DNA of 64,000 bases from Lyngbya sp. CCAP 1446/10 (GCF_026130175.1 NZ_JAIGNI010000014.1:37143-101142); one strand, 5' to 3'. Numbered from the stretch's first letter, positions 1-9,531 are shown. The notes: a model not told the origin generated them from the letters alone. Numbers and translations: made by a program.

Positions 1-3000
1 TGGTGGTGGTGGGATAGTGAGCGAGAAGGGCTAAAGAGTAGTAAAAATTGTGTTCTGCTGCGTGCATGAGCGCACCCAGATTTTCTTTGTATTGTTCTGT
101 TAATTCTGCCGTTTTAACAGCCTGAAGGTTATTTTTAAACAAGTAAAATAAAATTAATTTAAAAAGGTAATAATAAATAATTACCAAGTTATTATGACTT
201 TTTATAAAAACAGGCATCATTTTTTCTTCATCAAATTGATCTCCAACTAATCTACATTTATCGGCAGTTGTATCCATAAAATTCAACACGAATTGATGCC
301 ACATTTTAGCATGATCGCTCACCATATATTGTTTGTATTTTAGCATCACATCAATATATTGCTTCTGATTTTTAGCCACTAATTCCAAATGCTCCCCACT
401 CCAAAAAGGATAGTTAGCGTAGCCCCAACCTGAGTAACAAGCATATTCTACATCTCCAGTTTCTAACCCACTTTGAAATGCCTCTATAAAAGGTTGTACT
501 GTTTCCTTGATATGCTCTTTCCAATGCCTAATGAAACTATTAAAATGAAACTCAATTTTAGCCTTGAGTTCTTTAGCAGCAAATTGTTCCACCAGCTTGA
601 CAGCCAGTTTACCAAATTGATATCCCGAATCAATGTCAGACAGCACTCCACAAAGCAGCATCCCATAAGTCACATACCCAAAAGCAGACAGGGGCGAATT
701 ACCATATTGAAGAGAAAGATTGACCATCTTAAATACAATCAGCGGAAAAAGCATAGGGTTTGCCATAAAAGCAGCCGGAATTATAGCGATTAAGATCCGC
801 ATGGCTGCAAGCTTATATGGGTCAGTCATTAAAGGGAGAAAAGCTAAATCCTCAATCTGTTTACCGCCTATTGCTATTTTGTTGCGAATCAATCCCATCA
901 TAATACTAAATTTTGTTGGATTTCTAGGGAGAGATACTCCCAGAATTATTAGGACTTGCAAAGCTGTCTCTAGTGCTGCTTGTGGCTGGTTTTGCTGTAA
1001 GTAAAATGGGATTCTGAGTTCATAAACTTTGACTTTTTCTAGCTGACTTTTAGCTTGCAACAGAATAATTTTCGATAAATGTTGTGCTCGTTCAAAGTTA
1101 GTATTGAGGTATTCGGATTCTAGTGTTTCTAAGTGGAGATTCCTGGCCAAATCGTACTGACTTTGCCAGCTAGATTCTGGCAGAAGTTCTAACCCTACAT
1201 TCAAATATCTGACAGCAGCTTCATAAGCTGTCGCTGCTTTTGCTTTTCGTCCAGCAATTAAATTAAAGTTGGCGAGTTCATCTCTTTCTGACTGCTGCGC
1301 GATGAATTCCACGCCAATATTTAACTGGTTAACAATATCAAATATATTCTCTTCTAGGGCGTTTTCTGCGTATTGATGCAATAAGAGCTTACCAATTTTC
1401 AAGTGAGTTGCTTTTTTCTGATTTTCAGGAATCATTGAATAGGATGCTTGTTGCACCCGGTCATGTAAAAATCTGTAGCCAACTCTCGATTCATCAAAAA
1501 GTAGCGGTTTCTGTTCTTCTGACTGAAAAGCTAGAGGAATTTTGTAGTCGTTACTGAGGGGCAAAATGAGACCTGATTGAAGTGCTGACCACAAATCATC
1601 GGCTGTCTCTAGCGGAGATTTTTCATTGATAATCGCGCATACATCTAAGTTAAAACGGTTGCCAATACAAGCGGATAATTGTAATATTTTTTGGGTAGCT
1701 TCTGGCAGTTTTTGGATATTTCTGGCTACCAGTTGGACAACGTTATAATCAGCAATTCCCAGGGATTGAATCTGGTTGATGTCCCATTTCCAATAACTTT
1801 TGATAAAATCAAATTTTACCAGTTCTTCAGAGTGGAGAGTTTTGAAAAGTTGTGTTAAGAAGAAGGGATTTCCCTGAGTTTTATTGAAAAGTAAGTCGGC
1901 TAATTTGAGTGAATTGTTATCTTCCTGAAGAGTATCGGCGACTAATTGACGGACGTTGCTAATATCTAAAGCCTGGAGGACGATATTATTCACAACCGCA
2001 CCTGTTTTTTCAATCTCTTCAATGGTTTGGATCGTCGGATGAGTTGGGCTGACTTCGTTATCTCGATAAGCTCCAATTAGTAACAGATATTCGCTATCGG
2101 TGTCTGTTATCAAGAGTTGGAGCAATTTAAGGGAGGCTGAATCTGCCCACTGTAAATCATCTAGGAACAGAACAAGCGGATGTTCTAGTTTAGTGAATAC
2201 ATGAATAAATTGTTTATAAACTCGGTTGAAGCGATTTTGAGATTCTGTTGGCCCTAGCTGGGGAACTTCTGGCTGTTCGCCCATAATCATTTCTACTTCA
2301 GGAATTACGTCGATAATTACCCGTCCATTTTGTCCCAAAGCTTCTACAAGTTGCTCTTTCCAAATTTCTATATTTTCCGAGTTTTCTGTTAACAGTTGTC
2401 GGATTAATTCTTGGAAAGCTTGAATTAAGGCTGCATAGGGAATGTTCTTTTTAAATTGGTCGAATTTGCCGGCGATAAAATAACCTCGCTGGCGTACTAT
2501 GGGTTTATGAATTTCTTGCACAACGCAGGTTTTTCCAATGCCTGAATAACCGCTGACGAGCATCATTTCTGTTGAGCCAACGGCAACTCGTTCAAAGGCT
2601 GTCATTAGGGTTGCAACTTCTGTTTCTCGTCCATATAGTTTTTGAGGAATGAGAAATTGACCGAATCGATCCAATTTACCCGCTGTGAAATCTTTAATTT
2701 GTCCAGATTCTTCTAATTGTTTAAGACATTCTTCTAAATCGGCTAAAAGTCCACGAGCGCTTTGGTAGCGGTCTTCAGCAGTTTTAGCTAATAATTTCAT
2801 TACGATGTCAACAACCGCGTTGGGAATTTCTGGATTTAGCTGATTTATCGGTGCGGGTTGTTTGGCGATGTGGCAATGCACCAATTCCATTGGGTCGTTA
2901 GAATTAAAAGGTAGCTGACCCGCAAGCATTTCGTAGAAGGTAATGCCAAGGGAGTAAAAGTCTGTGCGGTAGTCTATTGACCGATTCATTCTCCCAGTTT

Positions 3001-3535
3001 GTTCGGGAGACATATACGCGAGAGAGCCTTCGATGTGGTTGGGGTTACTGATGGTAGGATTTTCTTTTTCTAGGCGGGTGGCGATGCTAAAGTCGATGAG
3101 TTTTATTTCTTTGGTTTCTGGTTTTATGAGGATATTCTGGGGTTTAATGTCTTTGTGAATAATTTGATTTGTATGCAGTTCTCCGAGAATTTGGGCGAGT
3201 TGACTGGCGATTTGAAGAAAGTTTATTAAGGAAGTTTTTTGGGAGGTAATATATTGTTTGAGGGTTTGGCCGCCAAAATCTTCGAGAATCAGGGCAAGTC
3301 CGTGTTCGTAAGGTTTTAATTCGATGGGCTTGATAATGCCTGGGATGTTTAAAGAGTGGAGGATTTGATATTCGTGTCTGATTCGGGCGATTTCTTCTAG
3401 GGTCGGATACTCGGCTTTGAGAGTTTTAATGATGACAGGAGTGTGTTCTAATTCGTGGCGACCTTGATAAATAACGGTTTTTGTACCTTCGTGGATGGTG
3501 GAGATCAGTTGGTATCCGGGTAGAGGGGTTCTCAT
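1..3535 (-). CDS. Giant serine/threonine protein kinase-AAA ATPase sensor protein, 5' part (C-terminus beyond the left edge)
   Basis: The reading frame opens at an ATG at 3535 (MRTPLPGYQLIST...) and stays open to base 2, so at least 1,178 residues are present and the gene continues outside the window. A Hanks-type kinase domain fills roughly residues 1-265, with HKDIKPQNIL near 127 and DFS in place of DFG near 146. A predicted ATPase domain follows, with Walker A GYSGIGKT near 331 and Walker B LFLDDLQWAD near 457, then a long helical TPR-like region. In this cyanobacterial family the missing C-terminus usually carries GAF/PAS and histidine kinase modules, but none is visible here. The role is presumably signal transduction; the ligand is unknown. 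DFS/DFN variants occur in this family, so kinase activity is not excluded. Confidence 0.88.
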   Translation of the reverse strand, partial: MRTPLPGYQLISTIHEGTKTVIYQGRHELEHTPVIIKTLKAEYPTLEEIARIRHEYQILHSLNIPGIIKPIELKPYEHGLALILEDFGGQTLKQYITSQKTSLINFLQIASQLAQILGELHTNQIIHKDIKPQNILIKPETKEIKLIDFSIATRLEKENPTISNPNHIEGSLAYMSPEQTGRMNRSIDYRTDFYSLGITFYEMLAGQLPFNSNDPMELVHCHIAKQPAPINQLNPEIPNAVVDIVMKLLAKTAEDRYQSARGLLADLEECLKQLEESGQIKDFTAGKLDRFGQFLIPQKLYGRETEVATLMTAFERVAVGSTEMMLVSGYSGIGKTCVVQEIHKPIVRQRGYFIAGKFDQFKKNIPYAALIQAFQELIRQLLTENSENIEIWKEQLVEALGQNGRVIIDVIPEVEMIMGEQPEVPQLGPTESQNRFNRVYKQFIHVFTKLEHPLVLFLDDLQWADSASLKLLQLLITDTDSEYLLLIGAYRDNEVSPTHPTIQTIEEIEKTGAVVNNIVLQALDISNVRQLVADTLQEDNNSLKLADLLFNKTQGNPFFLTQLFKTLHSEELVKFDFIKSYWKWDINQIQSLGIADYNVVQLVARNIQKLPEATQKILQLSACIGNRFNLDVCAIINEKSPLETADDLWSALQSGLILPLSNDYKIPLAFQSEEQKPLLFDESRVGYRFLHDRVQQASYSMIPENQKKATHLKIGKLLLHQYAENALEENIFDIVNQLNIGVEFIAQQSERDELANFNLIAGRKAKAATAYEAAVRYLNVGLELLPESSWQSQYDLARNLHLETLESEYLNTNFERAQHLSKIILLQAKSQLEKVKVYELRIPFYLQQNQPQAALETALQVLIILGVSLPRNPTKFSIMMGLIRNKIAIGGKQIEDLAFLPLMTDPYKLAAMRILIAIIPAAFMANPMLFPLIVFKMVNLSLQYGNSPLSAFGYVTYGMLLCGVLSDIDSGYQFGKLAVKLVEQFAAKELKAKIEFHFNSFIRHWKEHIKETVQPFIEAFQSGLETGDVEYACYSGWGYANYPFWSGEHLELVAKNQKQYIDVMLKYKQYMVSDHAKMWHQFVLNFMDTTADKCRLVGDQFDEEKMMPVFIKSHNNLVIIYYYLFKLILFYLFKNNLQAVKTAELTEQYKENLGALMHAAEHNFYYSLALLAHYPTTT

Positions 3536-3592
3536 TGTATTTCTTTAAGAGGGGTACAGTAGTGAAAAAGCATAATACTGATGAACCATGAG

Positions 3593-3687
3593 TTAAGTAA
3601 CCACACAAAATTAATTACATGAAGACTCCTTGCTAGGCAAGGGTTTCAGTAGAAAGATTGTGTAATTAATTTTGAACAACTACTTAA
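3593..3687. repeat. 95-bp MITE-like inverted repeat element (family B, copy 1)
   Basis: The ends are inverted copies of TTAAGTA...CAAAATTAATTACA; the inner arm (CAAAATTAATTACA / TGTAATTAATTTTG) is perfect. A related element with the same CAACTACTTA end lies at 41497-41590. No coding capacity. It sits just upstream of the kinase start and probably derives from an insertion-sequence end. The rest of the 3536-4046 gap holds only this element and the next one. Confidence 0.6.
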
Positions 3688-3784
3688 TATATTATGTTAT
3701 CAGTTTTTGAAATTTTACCTTTGTATCGAAGATTACTTCTCATATAAAACAAAAACTTAAGATTTAATTAATTAAATCTTAAGT

Positions 3785-3960
3785 CAATACTCCGGACAGT
3801 TTTTGGAACGAGACTACAAGCTTTACAGGGCAAGGATCATAAATAGAGTCGAATTAAAAGCAAGTCAGGGGGTGGAGCTGACATTGATTTAATTATCCAC
3901 AGTGGCTCAAAGCTAAGCGAGAATAAGCCATTGGGCCATATAAAACTGTCCGGACTATTG
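3785..3960. repeat. 176-bp MITE-like element with CGGACAGTTTT terminal repeats (family C, copy 1)
   Basis: CAATACTCCGGACAGTTTT at 3785-3803 and AAAACTGTCCGGACTATTG at 3942-3960 are inverted repeats differing at one position. If TA is taken as the duplicated target, the element starts just inside, as for IS630/Tc1-type elements (inference). A second element with the same ends is at 39542-39714. Confidence 0.6.
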
Positions 3961-4046
3961 TTAAGTATGGATAGTCCCCCGAAATGCCTGTCGCATTTTC
4001 CTAAAGGTGAGCTGTTAAAGCGATGATCTATTAGGCTGCTTAGTAT

Positions 4047-5180
4047 CTACCGCACCCCTACAGGTGTGCGTATTAAGTTTGCTGAGGGAGCAGGTAAAGG
4101 TCCCAGCGCAACATCGCCCCAGCGCATCACTACTGCGGCTGCGCTAGCTACAAAGCCATGATTATAAACAAGAACTAAGTCGTTAGGGCGAATTTTATCC
4201 AACTGTGCGGCGTGGTACAAAGTGGCAACAGTAGATGCTGCGGAAATGTTTCCATACTGGGGATAGATGTCAATTGTCCGCTTTGGATCTATACCTAGTT
4301 CGCGGACACAGAAATTTCCATACCAAGCAGTAGCCGTGTAGAAAACAAAAAAGTCGATTTGATCGAGGGTGACATTGGCAGCATCAAGAGCACCTTGATA
4401 ACACTCACGAAAGTATTTCAAAAACAAATGAGGCATCTGTTTGCTGGCGTTTTTATTTGCTCGTATAATCATTCGTGGATTCCCCTGGGCATCTGTGGTC
4501 AGTTCATTATAGAAAACACCACATGATTCTTTAGTATTGATAATTTTCTTGCCAATGATGCCCTGGTTTGCTTTAAGTGAGCTGACCACAAAGGCTCCAG
4601 CACCGTCACCTACAAAAAACGAGAGGGTGTCATTCTCATCCCAAAAACGAGAGTATGTACATGAAGTAACTACAAGTACATTACGGTACTCTCCACTTCG
4701 CACTAGGGCACAAGCATTATGGAGTGCAACTATGGCACTCGCACATAGTGAATCGAGATTCCAAGCAGCACCTTGTAAACCTAGTTGACTAGCAAGAAAG
4801 GCAGCATTTCCAAGTTCGATATGCTCGGGAAACATGGAGGCAACGATCATCAGATCAACTTCTTCTGGAGAAAGTTTTGCAGCGTCGAGAGCATCATAGG
4901 CTGCACGATATTCTAATGTTAATGAAGACTCATTACAGTCAAGTACCCGTCGCTCAATAGCACCCCGGAAGGGATCGGATAAGTACGGCATCATCTCTTG
5001 TGTCCACAAGTCAATTTCTTTGCTTTCAGAGATAGGTTTAGCAGGTGAAAAAGCTCTCGCTAAGCCTTTTTCTTCCGCTGTGGCAATCAAATCAGGGTAG
5101 TTTTCTCGGAAATAATCATTGGTGCGGATAACACTCGGAAAACTGACAGCAAGTGAACGAATTCCTACAGGATGATACAT
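4047..5180 (-). CDS. 3-oxoacyl-ACP synthase III (KAS III/FabH)-like condensing enzyme or acyltransferase with atypical active site
   Basis: Thiolase-fold protein of 377 residues. The start at 5180 (MYHPVGIRSLAV) is preferred; an in-frame ATG 39 bases upstream would add an unlikely lysine-rich leader. The nucleophile Cys146 is in DSLCASA and the Asn of the KAS III triad is in YGNISAAS (N311). The usual HQAN histidine motif is replaced by YTATA around 281-285, so the catalytic His appears to be missing. In FabH, Cys primes with acyl-CoA and His/Asn help decarboxylate malonyl-ACP; losing His suggests an acyl transfer or specialised condensation role. It is the last gene of the minus-strand run with the CoA ligase and ammonia-lyase, so a phenylpropanoyl-CoA substrate is an attractive but unproven idea. 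Confidence 0.85.
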   Translation of the reverse strand: MYHPVGIRSLAVSFPSVIRTNDYFRENYPDLIATAEEKGLARAFSPAKPISESKEIDLWTQEMMPYLSDPFRGAIERRVLDCNESSLTLEYRAAYDALDAAKLSPEEVDLMIVASMFPEHIELGNAAFLASQLGLQGAAWNLDSLCASAIVALHNACALVRSGEYRNVLVVTSCTYSRFWDENDTLSFFVGDGAGAFVVSSLKANQGIIGKKIINTKESCGVFYNELTTDAQGNPRMIIRANKNASKQMPHLFLKYFRECYQGALDAANVTLDQIDFFVFYTATAWYGNFCVRELGIDPKRTIDIYPQYGNISAASTVATLYHAAQLDKIRPNDLVLVYNHGFVASAAAVVMRWGDVALGPLPAPSANLIRTPVGVR

Positions 5181-5262
5181 GATGATGAACTCTTTTTTAC
5201 AGTGTAACTTTTTGTGCAACTATACTCGGAAAAAATTGACTGGCAAATCAATGTTCTCAGCT

Positions 5263-6849
5263 TTACTCGCTAGCACTCAAAGGCGCTTGCAGCAATGACG
5301 CTGCTTCAAAAACAGGTAAAGTCTCAAATTTCTGAACTCGGTGCTGGCTGGGTTGGGTATGGGACTCCCGTAAAACTCGTTTTAACACCTTACCCGCCGC
5401 ATTCTTCGGAAGGGAATCAACAAACTGGACAAGGCACGGCACCTTGTAAGCGGCGATCCGCTCCGAACAAAAAGCGATCGCATCTTCGGCTGCCAGCAAT
5501 TGACCGGATTTCAGCAAAATATTTGCCTTGACGATCTCACCCTTAACCGGATCGGGAACCCCATAAACCGCCACTTCAGCCACCGCTGGATGCGTAGTAA
5601 GCACCCGCTCAACTTCATTGGGATACACCTTAAAGCCAGAAACATTGATCATGTCTTTCAAGCGATCGACAATGTAAAAATAGCCATCATCATCCATCCA
5701 GCCGAGGTCGCCTGTATGAAACCAACCGTCTTTCAAGACTTTGGCCGTTTCAGCAGGGCGATTCCAGTAACCCAGCATCACATTCGGCCCGCGAATGACA
5801 AGTTCTCCCACTACCCCTGGCGCGACTTCTTTACCATCGCGATCGATGACCTGCATTTCCACATTTTCAATCGGCATTCCAATCGAACCTGGTTTATATT
5901 TCAATTCGTGGTTGTAGCAGGCAAAAGGAGAAGTTTCAGTTAAGCCGTACCCTTCATGAATCACCAAATTGTGAAGCAATCGCCACTGCTGAACAATCTC
6001 CCCTGACATAGGAGCAGATGCAGTAAAGTAGTAACGGACTGAACTTAACTCGCACTCAGATGGGTGCAGTTCTAACAGTTTGATGAAAACTGCCGGCACG
6101 CCAAAAAACATCGTGATCCGTTCGCGTGCGATCGCTTTCAGAATTTCCGCAGGAGCAAAACGGCGCTGCAAAACAATCGTTGCACAAGCATTAAAAGCGC
6201 TATTGAGAATAGCGTTTTGACCGAAACAATGGAATAGCGGTAAGTACAGCAGCAACCGATCTTCTGGCTGCATTTTACAGCAGCGGTTTTTGGCATAAAT
6301 ATTGGAAATGACATTGCCGTGCGACAAAGTAGCTCCCTTGGGAAAACCTGTAGTTCCCGATGTATAGAGAATCGCTGCTGGCTCATGTCGCCCCATTTTA
6401 ATAGCCCGTGCTTCCGGCGAAGCATTTGCCATCATTTCTTCCAGACTGGTTCCTTTGTTCGCTTCACTTTCAGCAATCAAAATGTGTTCGAGATAAGCTA
6501 AATCCGCATCTGGGACTTGTCTACTCAATGATTCGGTGGTAATAACCACCTTAGCTTCACAATCATTAAGGATAAATCGAACTTCATCACATTTGAGCAT
6601 CGCACTAATAGAAACTGCGATCGCTCCAATTTTGAGAATGCCCAAATAAGATATGACAAATTCAGGAATATTAGGAAGGAAAAGAGCGACGCGATCGCCC
6701 CGCTTGACTCCCAATCCTTGCAAACCATTAGCAGCGCGATTTACCAATTGGTTAAGCTGCTTGTACGTGAAAGATTTGCCTTCAAAAATTAAGGCGGGTT
6801 TGTGAGGGAAAAACTTGCCTCCTCTCTCGATATGCTCTGCAATGTTCAT
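5263..6849 (-). CDS. AMP-dependent acyl-CoA synthetase/ligase (4-coumarate-CoA ligase or long-chain acyl-CoA ligase type)
   Basis: ANL-superfamily adenylating enzyme of 528 residues from the start at 6849 (MNIAEHIERGGKF), which has GAGGA upstream; a start at 6885 would overlap the upstream gene. Visible motifs: P-loop YTSGTTGFPKGA, YGLTETSP, GDLGWMDDDGYFYIVDRLKDM, and the C-terminal catalytic lysine region KNAAGKVLKRVL. It would activate a carboxylic acid with ATP and CoA. It begins 8 bases after the stop of the 110-residue ORF (probable translational coupling) and lies downstream of the ammonia-lyase, so cinnamate or coumarate is the favoured substrate by context. A fatty-acid substrate cannot be excluded from sequence alone. 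Confidence 0.88.
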   Translation of the reverse strand: MNIAEHIERGGKFFPHKPALIFEGKSFTYKQLNQLVNRAANGLQGLGVKRGDRVALFLPNIPEFVISYLGILKIGAIAVSISAMLKCDEVRFILNDCEAKVVITTESLSRQVPDADLAYLEHILIAESEANKGTSLEEMMANASPEARAIKMGRHEPAAILYTSGTTGFPKGATLSHGNVISNIYAKNRCCKMQPEDRLLLYLPLFHCFGQNAILNSAFNACATIVLQRRFAPAEILKAIARERITMFFGVPAVFIKLLELHPSECELSSVRYYFTASAPMSGEIVQQWRLLHNLVIHEGYGLTETSPFACYNHELKYKPGSIGMPIENVEMQVIDRDGKEVAPGVVGELVIRGPNVMLGYWNRPAETAKVLKDGWFHTGDLGWMDDDGYFYIVDRLKDMINVSGFKVYPNEVERVLTTHPAVAEVAVYGVPDPVKGEIVKANILLKSGQLLAAEDAIAFCSERIAAYKVPCLVQFVDSLPKNAAGKVLKRVLRESHTQPSQHRVQKFETLPVFEAASLLQAPLSASE

Positions 6850-6856
6850 CCCTATT

Positions 6857-7189
6857 TCATCCTCGGTAAAAATGCTGCCAAACAATAGGCTTCGTGTTCA
6901 TGATTTGGATGCACTGGTGCATTGTCGCTAAAGCCAATAGAAAACCACTACGTAAAGCTTTTGAGCGATATTTTTTTTCTGAGAAAACATCCCCTACGCA
7001 ACCAGGATGAATTGCCTGATAAAATTGTTGCCAATCACTTGGTTCAAGTTGATAGATTTTGACGCACTGGCGAACAGTATCCGTCAAAAAGTGTTGCTGA
7101 TTTGACAATCTCTCTGCTTTTTTAATTCGGTAAATATCTACCTGAAAAGCAGTTTCAGAGATGTTAGCTGAAATATTGTGAGTAACCAT
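6857..7189 (-). CDS. Uncharacterised 110-residue protein in the ammonia-lyase/CoA-ligase operon
   Basis: I do not recognise this protein. It is soluble-looking, without signal peptide or membrane segment, and has an amphipathic C-terminal stretch (KALRSGFLLALATMHQC). It lies between the ammonia-lyase and the acyl-CoA ligase on the same strand; its TGA stop is 8 bases before the preferred ligase start, the kind of spacing expected for co-translated partners. It could be a pathway accessory or carrier-like protein, but no phosphopantetheine attachment motif (DSL/DSx) was seen. The reading frame is intact and of normal length. Confidence 0.6.
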   Translation of the reverse strand: MVTHNISANISETAFQVDIYRIKKAERLSNQQHFLTDTVRQCVKIYQLEPSDWQQFYQAIHPGCVGDVFSEKKYRSKALRSGFLLALATMHQCIQIMNTKPIVWQHFYRG

Positions 7190-7420
7190 TTTTGTGTCTT
7201 TGTGTAACGTTTAACAATCCTTATGCAGCAGAAATATTGCGAATGCTTTTGTAACAGACAAGCAGCGCTGAAAGAGTTAAATTGTCAACTCATTTTTTAC
7301 ACCGTTTTGCAGGCTATTATTAGCTACAAATGGATTGTTTTACGCAGGGAATAAAGAGCAAAAAAGAGAAAAAATAATGTGAGTTTTTTTCAAAACTTCT
7401 TACCCTTCTCCTTCCTCTTC

Positions 7421-9118
7421 CTACTTCAAACTTGATAAAATCTGGTTCACAGCTTGCACAATCCGTCCTTCCTGTGCAATGTCAGCAGCAATCATGGCAA
7501 TGTGTATATCCAAAGATTGCTCGTTGTCATTCCAAATGTAAGATTTTTCAACATTAGGCGGCTGTCCCACAACTTCGCGCACAGCCTCATATAGCGGCAA
7601 GCTAAGTGGCGACAAACATTCCCGTGCATCATAATGACCGGCGACTTGATGGGTTCGCAAGTCAACAGCTTGGACAGCAAACATTAGAGCTACTGCCATA
7701 TATTGCTGGAAGATTTCAATTGAGCGACGAGCTAAATTAGCTGAAGCGAATCCTTGGCTATTGATGTTTTGATTGAATTGTTCGGCGTGAGTGGGAAAGC
7801 GATCTGCTATCGAATTGCCATAAAAAGTCAACAGCGGCATAATCGAGTTTCCAGTTATTTGCAGAGCTTTTAGACCCATGTTGACCTTACGGCTCGTGTT
7901 ACCAACTAAAGACGGTGACAGCCCGTTATTAAATTCCGGTGCAACCAACAGCGCTATTTGCACATCCAAGTGCTTAGATAGCAGACCTAAGAGATACCGC
8001 AAACGATCCATTCCCACACCAACATACTGTCCCAGAAAATTGCCGCCGTGATAGCTGGCTTGATTCTCAACGTCGATCAAAGGGTTATCTGTTACCGAGT
8101 TTATTTCTACTTCAATTTGCTGAACAATCTCTGCCAATCCATCAACAATTGGCCCCAGATATTGAGGCAAGCAGCGAAGCGAATAGCGGTCTTGAATTGG
8201 ATCTGCACCCCGGTAGTTGTGCTCACCATCTAACTCGTTTCGGCTCAAGCACGAATCTTTAAGGAGTTCGACCATTTGGGAAGCTGCCCATATTTGACCA
8301 GAATGAGGTTTGAGCGCGTGAATAAAAGGATGAAACGATTGATTAGTACCCCCTAATCCTTGAATCATCAGGGCATGAACGCCCATTGCTAGGGCAAGCA
8401 AGACTTGCGCGTCGCGGAGGCACAGGGCCGCGATACCAGTCATAACAGAGGTACCGTTCATCATTGCTAACCCTTCTTTGGGGCGCAACGTCAGGGGGGG
8501 TAAGCCAAGCTTCTCAAGCGCTTGTACGCATGACATCTCCTCACCTTGAAAGTCAACGGTAAAGGATTTGTCCAACCCAATCAGCGATCCAGTAATGTAA
8601 GCTAGGGGTGTAAGGTCGCCGCTAGCGCCGATAGAGCCAAATTCGTAAACGTGAGGTGTTACTCCTTCGTTGAGGAAGGTTGTCATGCGCTCCACCAGTT
8701 CCAACCGGATGCCAGAGGCACCGTATAGATGCGAGTTGATCCGCAGGATCATCGCGGCCCGGACATCAGCGATCGGCAACCGCTTACCAGCCCCAGCCTT
8801 GTGATACCAGACGAGATTATTTTGTAGAGAAGTCGCATCTTCAGTAGAGATTACAGTATTGGCCATCCCTCCAAATCCTGTTGTCACGCCGTAAATCGGC
8901 TTTCCCGACTCGACAGCATCCATAATGTAGTCGCAGGATGCCTTTATACCATCGAAAATTTCATCCCGATTCGTTAAATAAACTTGCGAGGAGTTTCTGG
9001 CAACGTTGACTACTTCATCTACAGTCAGCGATCCGTTCCCCACAGTTACGTTACTCAAATTAGGCTCAGGCCATTTGGGTAATTTTAGAGAAATCGGCTG
9101 TGTTAAGTTTCTTGACAC
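7421..9118 (-). CDS. pal: Aromatic amino acid ammonia-lyase (phenylalanine ammonia-lyase type, MIO enzyme)
   Basis: Protein of 565 residues, close in length and sequence to the cyanobacterial PAL of Anabaena variabilis (567 residues). The Ala-Ser-Gly triad that cyclises into the MIO electrophile is A165-S166-G167 in GSIGASGDLTPL. The catalytic tyrosine is Y76 in GKPIYGVTTGFGG, and the conserved NSVTDNPL and YHGGNFLGQY blocks are present. PAL converts L-Phe to trans-cinnamate and ammonia. At the selectivity position (LVWFLKTGAG in Anabaena PAL) this protein has LVWYHKAGAG, so the Phe-type FL pair is Tyr105-His106; Tyr or dual use is possible. It is the first gene of a minus-strand run leading to a CoA ligase and a KAS III-like enzyme. 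Confidence 0.93.
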   Translation of the reverse strand: MSRNLTQPISLKLPKWPEPNLSNVTVGNGSLTVDEVVNVARNSSQVYLTNRDEIFDGIKASCDYIMDAVESGKPIYGVTTGFGGMANTVISTEDATSLQNNLVWYHKAGAGKRLPIADVRAAMILRINSHLYGASGIRLELVERMTTFLNEGVTPHVYEFGSIGASGDLTPLAYITGSLIGLDKSFTVDFQGEEMSCVQALEKLGLPPLTLRPKEGLAMMNGTSVMTGIAALCLRDAQVLLALAMGVHALMIQGLGGTNQSFHPFIHALKPHSGQIWAASQMVELLKDSCLSRNELDGEHNYRGADPIQDRYSLRCLPQYLGPIVDGLAEIVQQIEVEINSVTDNPLIDVENQASYHGGNFLGQYVGVGMDRLRYLLGLLSKHLDVQIALLVAPEFNNGLSPSLVGNTSRKVNMGLKALQITGNSIMPLLTFYGNSIADRFPTHAEQFNQNINSQGFASANLARRSIEIFQQYMAVALMFAVQAVDLRTHQVAGHYDARECLSPLSLPLYEAVREVVGQPPNVEKSYIWNDNEQSLDIHIAMIAADIAQEGRIVQAVNQILSSLK

Positions 9119-9290
9119 TTCTTAGATCCTAAATTTATAGATAGATGCCACTAAAATGTGACTTTAGTCACAGCACACTCGAAACCAGGATGTTATTTTG
9201 AATTCAATGACGGAGAAATATGACTCGACACCATACTCTGCCATTGCTACTCAAATCTTTCACTTCGTTTCGTAAAACAAGCCGTAGCCA

Positions 9291-9364
9291 TTAGACATCA
9301 CCGATAATGAGCCTGCAAGCCTTATTGCGTTAAGGCTGGAAGCTTAAATTCGGTTGGTGTCTAA
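9291..9364. repeat. 74-bp MITE-like inverted repeat upstream of the ammonia-lyase
   Basis: Ends TTAGACATCACCGA and TCGGTTGGTGTCTAA are imperfect inverted repeats, with an inner AGCCTTA/TTAAGGCT arm. It lies in the 413-bp gap between the divergent ammonia-lyase and HTH genes. No promoter could be assigned with confidence in that gap. Confidence 0.5.
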
Positions 9365-9531
9365 TGTTCTCAGAGCAAAATAAGACTGCGCCGACGCTAC
9401 ATTATGCGGGCAGAGTTATAATTGATTGAGTTCTTAAAGCTGGTAGGCTGTTACAGGGGCTATTGACCGATAACTAAATGACATTACCACCGTTAAAGGG
9501 TAATCATACATTTTTGTAACAAAACTTTACA

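Noticed and set aside
7421..9118. Annotation as histidine ammonia-lyase
   Set aside because: Overall sequence, length and blocks follow cyanobacterial PAL, although the Tyr-His selectivity pair leaves the substrate open.
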